From positions 1-20,903 of the forward strand of contig DASXPG010000202.1 in NCBI GenBank assembly GCA_036493755.1: a stretch of DNA of 20,903 bases, given 5' to 3'. The first letter of the stretch is position 1. Every line of letters begins with the position of its first letter. Origin of the DNA: DASXPG01 sp036493755 (GTDB lineage Bacteria > Gemmatimonadota > Gemmatimonadetes > Gemmatimonadales > JACORV01). The notes beneath the pieces were generated by a model. That model was not told the DNA's origin, did no database searches, and saw only the letters and a list, made by a program, of their open reading frames with translations. Below, piece by piece: positions 19,841 through 20,903 of the stretch. The position numbers and the translations under genes were made by a program.

Positions 19841-20848
19841 CGTCGTGAACCTTCCACGCGTCAGATAATTCATCGCGAGCGTGGTGGTGTAGGCGGTGAT
19901 CTCCACGATGCTGGCCTGCTCCCGCCCGGTGGTCACGGCGAGCCCCTGGGCCCGGACCCGCTCTTCGATGCAGTCCAGCAGCTTCTTCACCAGCGGCCGG
20001 CGCACGCCGGTCCAGTAGGTGACCTTGTCGACGATTTCCTTGCGCCGCTCGCCTAACAAGTCGGCGGCGGGACGAATGCCGCGCTTCCGCCGCTTCGACG
20101 GCTTCAGGAAGATGTCGGCGAGGTCGGTATCGAGCGCGAGATCGGCAATGGCGCTGGACTCGTCCGGCGTGGACTGCCGGTAGAAATCCTCCAGCGTCAC
20201 TTCCATCTCGTCGACGGTCACGTCGGTCTCGCCCAGGGGGCGTGCGGGCTCCTGGCTGCCATAGATGCGCGCCATCCGGTCCACGTAGCGGAGCTTGTGC
20301 AGCGCGCCCCAGCCCTTGTACCGGTTACGCCAGTTGGCCCGCGGCGTCAGCCACACCGCGAAGGTTTCGGCGAAGTCTTCGTCGGGATGTTTTTGCGCGT
20401 ACCATCCGGCGATGTGCCGGACGAAGCGGCGCGAGAAGGGAATCGGGTGATAGCGGTCGCGGTACGGGCGGCGGAAGGGGCCGAAGAGCACCTTCCAGTC
20501 CTCCCGCTTGAACAGCTCGTACGCGTAGTTGAAGGCGTGCCCGGCTTCGTGCCGCAGGTACATCATGATCTCGCGCTCGTCCTCGAGATCGTTCATCGAC
20601 TTCTCGAGCGCGGCGAGTTTGGGATCGGCGAGATAGAAGGGAATGCCGATCACCGGCTCCTGGTCGGGACAGCCCCATTCGTCGGTGAGATAGCAGCGCG
20701 GCTTGAAGAGCTTCAGTCCTTTGCGCTCGAGCTCCTTGTGGAGCTGGATGACGTACTTCTCGAGCGGAGAGCCCTCGATCCGGAGGCCGAGGTCCTTGAT
20801 GGGCTTTCTGAGTAGCTCGGTTTCGTGGGGCCCTTCGAACGGATTCAC
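19835..20848 (-). CDS. putative zinc metallopeptidase (zincin, HExxH)
   Basis: A 337-residue predicted cytoplasmic protein without signal peptide. The zinc site is HEAGH (100-104) within MMYLRHEAGHAFNYAYELF, and a likely third ligand, Glu161, in EDFAETFAVWL about 57 residues on, a gluzincin-like arrangement. Residues 120-150 are rich in Arg, Tyr and Pro (FGPFRRPYRDRYHPIPFSRRF) and may shape the substrate pocket. The C-terminal third is charged and helical with a KRRKRG patch (about 253-258). I know of uncharacterised zinc-binding peptidases of this kind but no substrate. It precedes the ATP-grasp gene on the same strand, 40 nt apart, so the two probably work on the same peptide or amide. The start is GTG 20848; upstream in frame I saw no better start. 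Confidence 0.85.
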   Translation of the reverse strand: MNPFEGPHETELLRKPIKDLGLRIEGSPLEKYVIQLHKELERKGLKLFKPRCYLTDEWGCPDQEPVIGIPFYLADPKLAALEKSMNDLEDEREIMMYLRHEAGHAFNYAYELFKREDWKVLFGPFRRPYRDRYHPIPFSRRFVRHIAGWYAQKHPDEDFAETFAVWLTPRANWRNRYKGWGALHKLRYVDRMARIYGSQEPARPLGETDVTVDEMEVTLEDFYRQSTPDESSAIADLALDTDLADIFLKPSKRRKRGIRPAADLLGERRKEIVDKVTYWTGVRRPLVKKLLDCIEERVRAQGLAVTTGREQASIVEITAYTTTLAMNYLTRGRFTTP

Positions 20849-20855
20849 AGCGCCA

Positions 20856-20861
20856 AAGCTA
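20856..20861 (-). promoter_or_regulatory. possible -10 element of the peptidase/ligase operon
   Basis: TAGCTT on the minus strand ends 7 nt before the GTG at 20848, the spacing expected for a leaderless transcript. No good -35 is seen 16-18 nt farther out. The rest of 20862-20903 holds nothing I can name. Confidence 0.3.
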
Positions 20862-20903
20862 CCAGCAAACAGCGGACAATGCCCGCGGGCGCGTTGACGT
20901 TCT

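Noticed and set aside
18937..19848. 303-codon plus-strand open frame
   Set aside because: Antisense to the ATP-grasp ligase, whose motifs are complete on the minus strand.

Overview
This is a GC-rich, gene-dense bacterial window. The TolB-like/TPR protein, the paired AtpZ/AtpI genes, the weak or absent Shine-Dalgarno sites, the -10-like hexamers directly in front of several start codons, and the short 7-9 bp tandem repeats between and inside genes suggest a soil or freshwater member of Gemmatimonadota. That placement is an inference from style, not from a marker gene. Almost every base is coding, no gap exceeds 150 bp, and I saw no tRNA, rRNA, insertion sequence or CRISPR array.

Layout. 1-677 (-): 5' two thirds of a MoxR AAA+ ATPase, divergent from a 77-residue unknown (713-946). 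1012-1700: ribbon-helix-helix/VapC toxin-antitoxin pair. 1759-3360: exported TolB-like/TPR protein. 3374-9336: tightly packed run of a YchF-type P-loop NTPase, an OxlT-type carrier, a PanE-like reductase, an AAE3-like acyl-CoA synthetase and a calcineurin-type phosphoesterase. 9333-9958 (-): a second VapC pair with a Phd-type antitoxin and a clear promoter/operator. 10108-13019: ATP synthase genes atpZ-atpI-atpB-atpE-atpF-atpH, with no F1 alpha, gamma, beta or epsilon genes after them. 13067-18051: M1 metallopeptidase fused to an outer-membrane beta-barrel, NapG-like four-cluster ferredoxin, cupin of the mannose-6-phosphate isomerase type, and sugar-phosphate nucleotidyltransferase. 18145-18750: small lipoprotein. 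18751-20848 (-): Ddl-like ATP-grasp ligase behind a zincin metallopeptidase.

The best candidate for a coherent system is 4411-8185. The carrier has Arg275 and Lys357 at nearly the same positions as the oxalate-binding Arg272 and Lys355 of OxlT. The synthetase carries the signature region of oxalyl-CoA synthetases. The reductase between them belongs to the family that includes PanE2, the oxalyl-CoA reductase of Methylobacterium extorquens. Together they would import oxalate, activate it to oxalyl-CoA and reduce it to glyoxylate: a compact oxalate-assimilation operon without oxalyl-CoA decarboxylase or formyl-CoA transferase.

Other points of interest are two genes that appear to start at non-standard codons (ATC for the YchF-type gene, CTG for the NapG-like gene), an M1 peptidase carrying its own Omp85-like barrel, a heptamer repeat array that is both intergenic and inside the synthetase gene, an inverted octamer array around the signal peptide of the M1 protein, a strong hairpin between convergent genes, and an ATP-grasp/metallopeptidase pair of unknown product.
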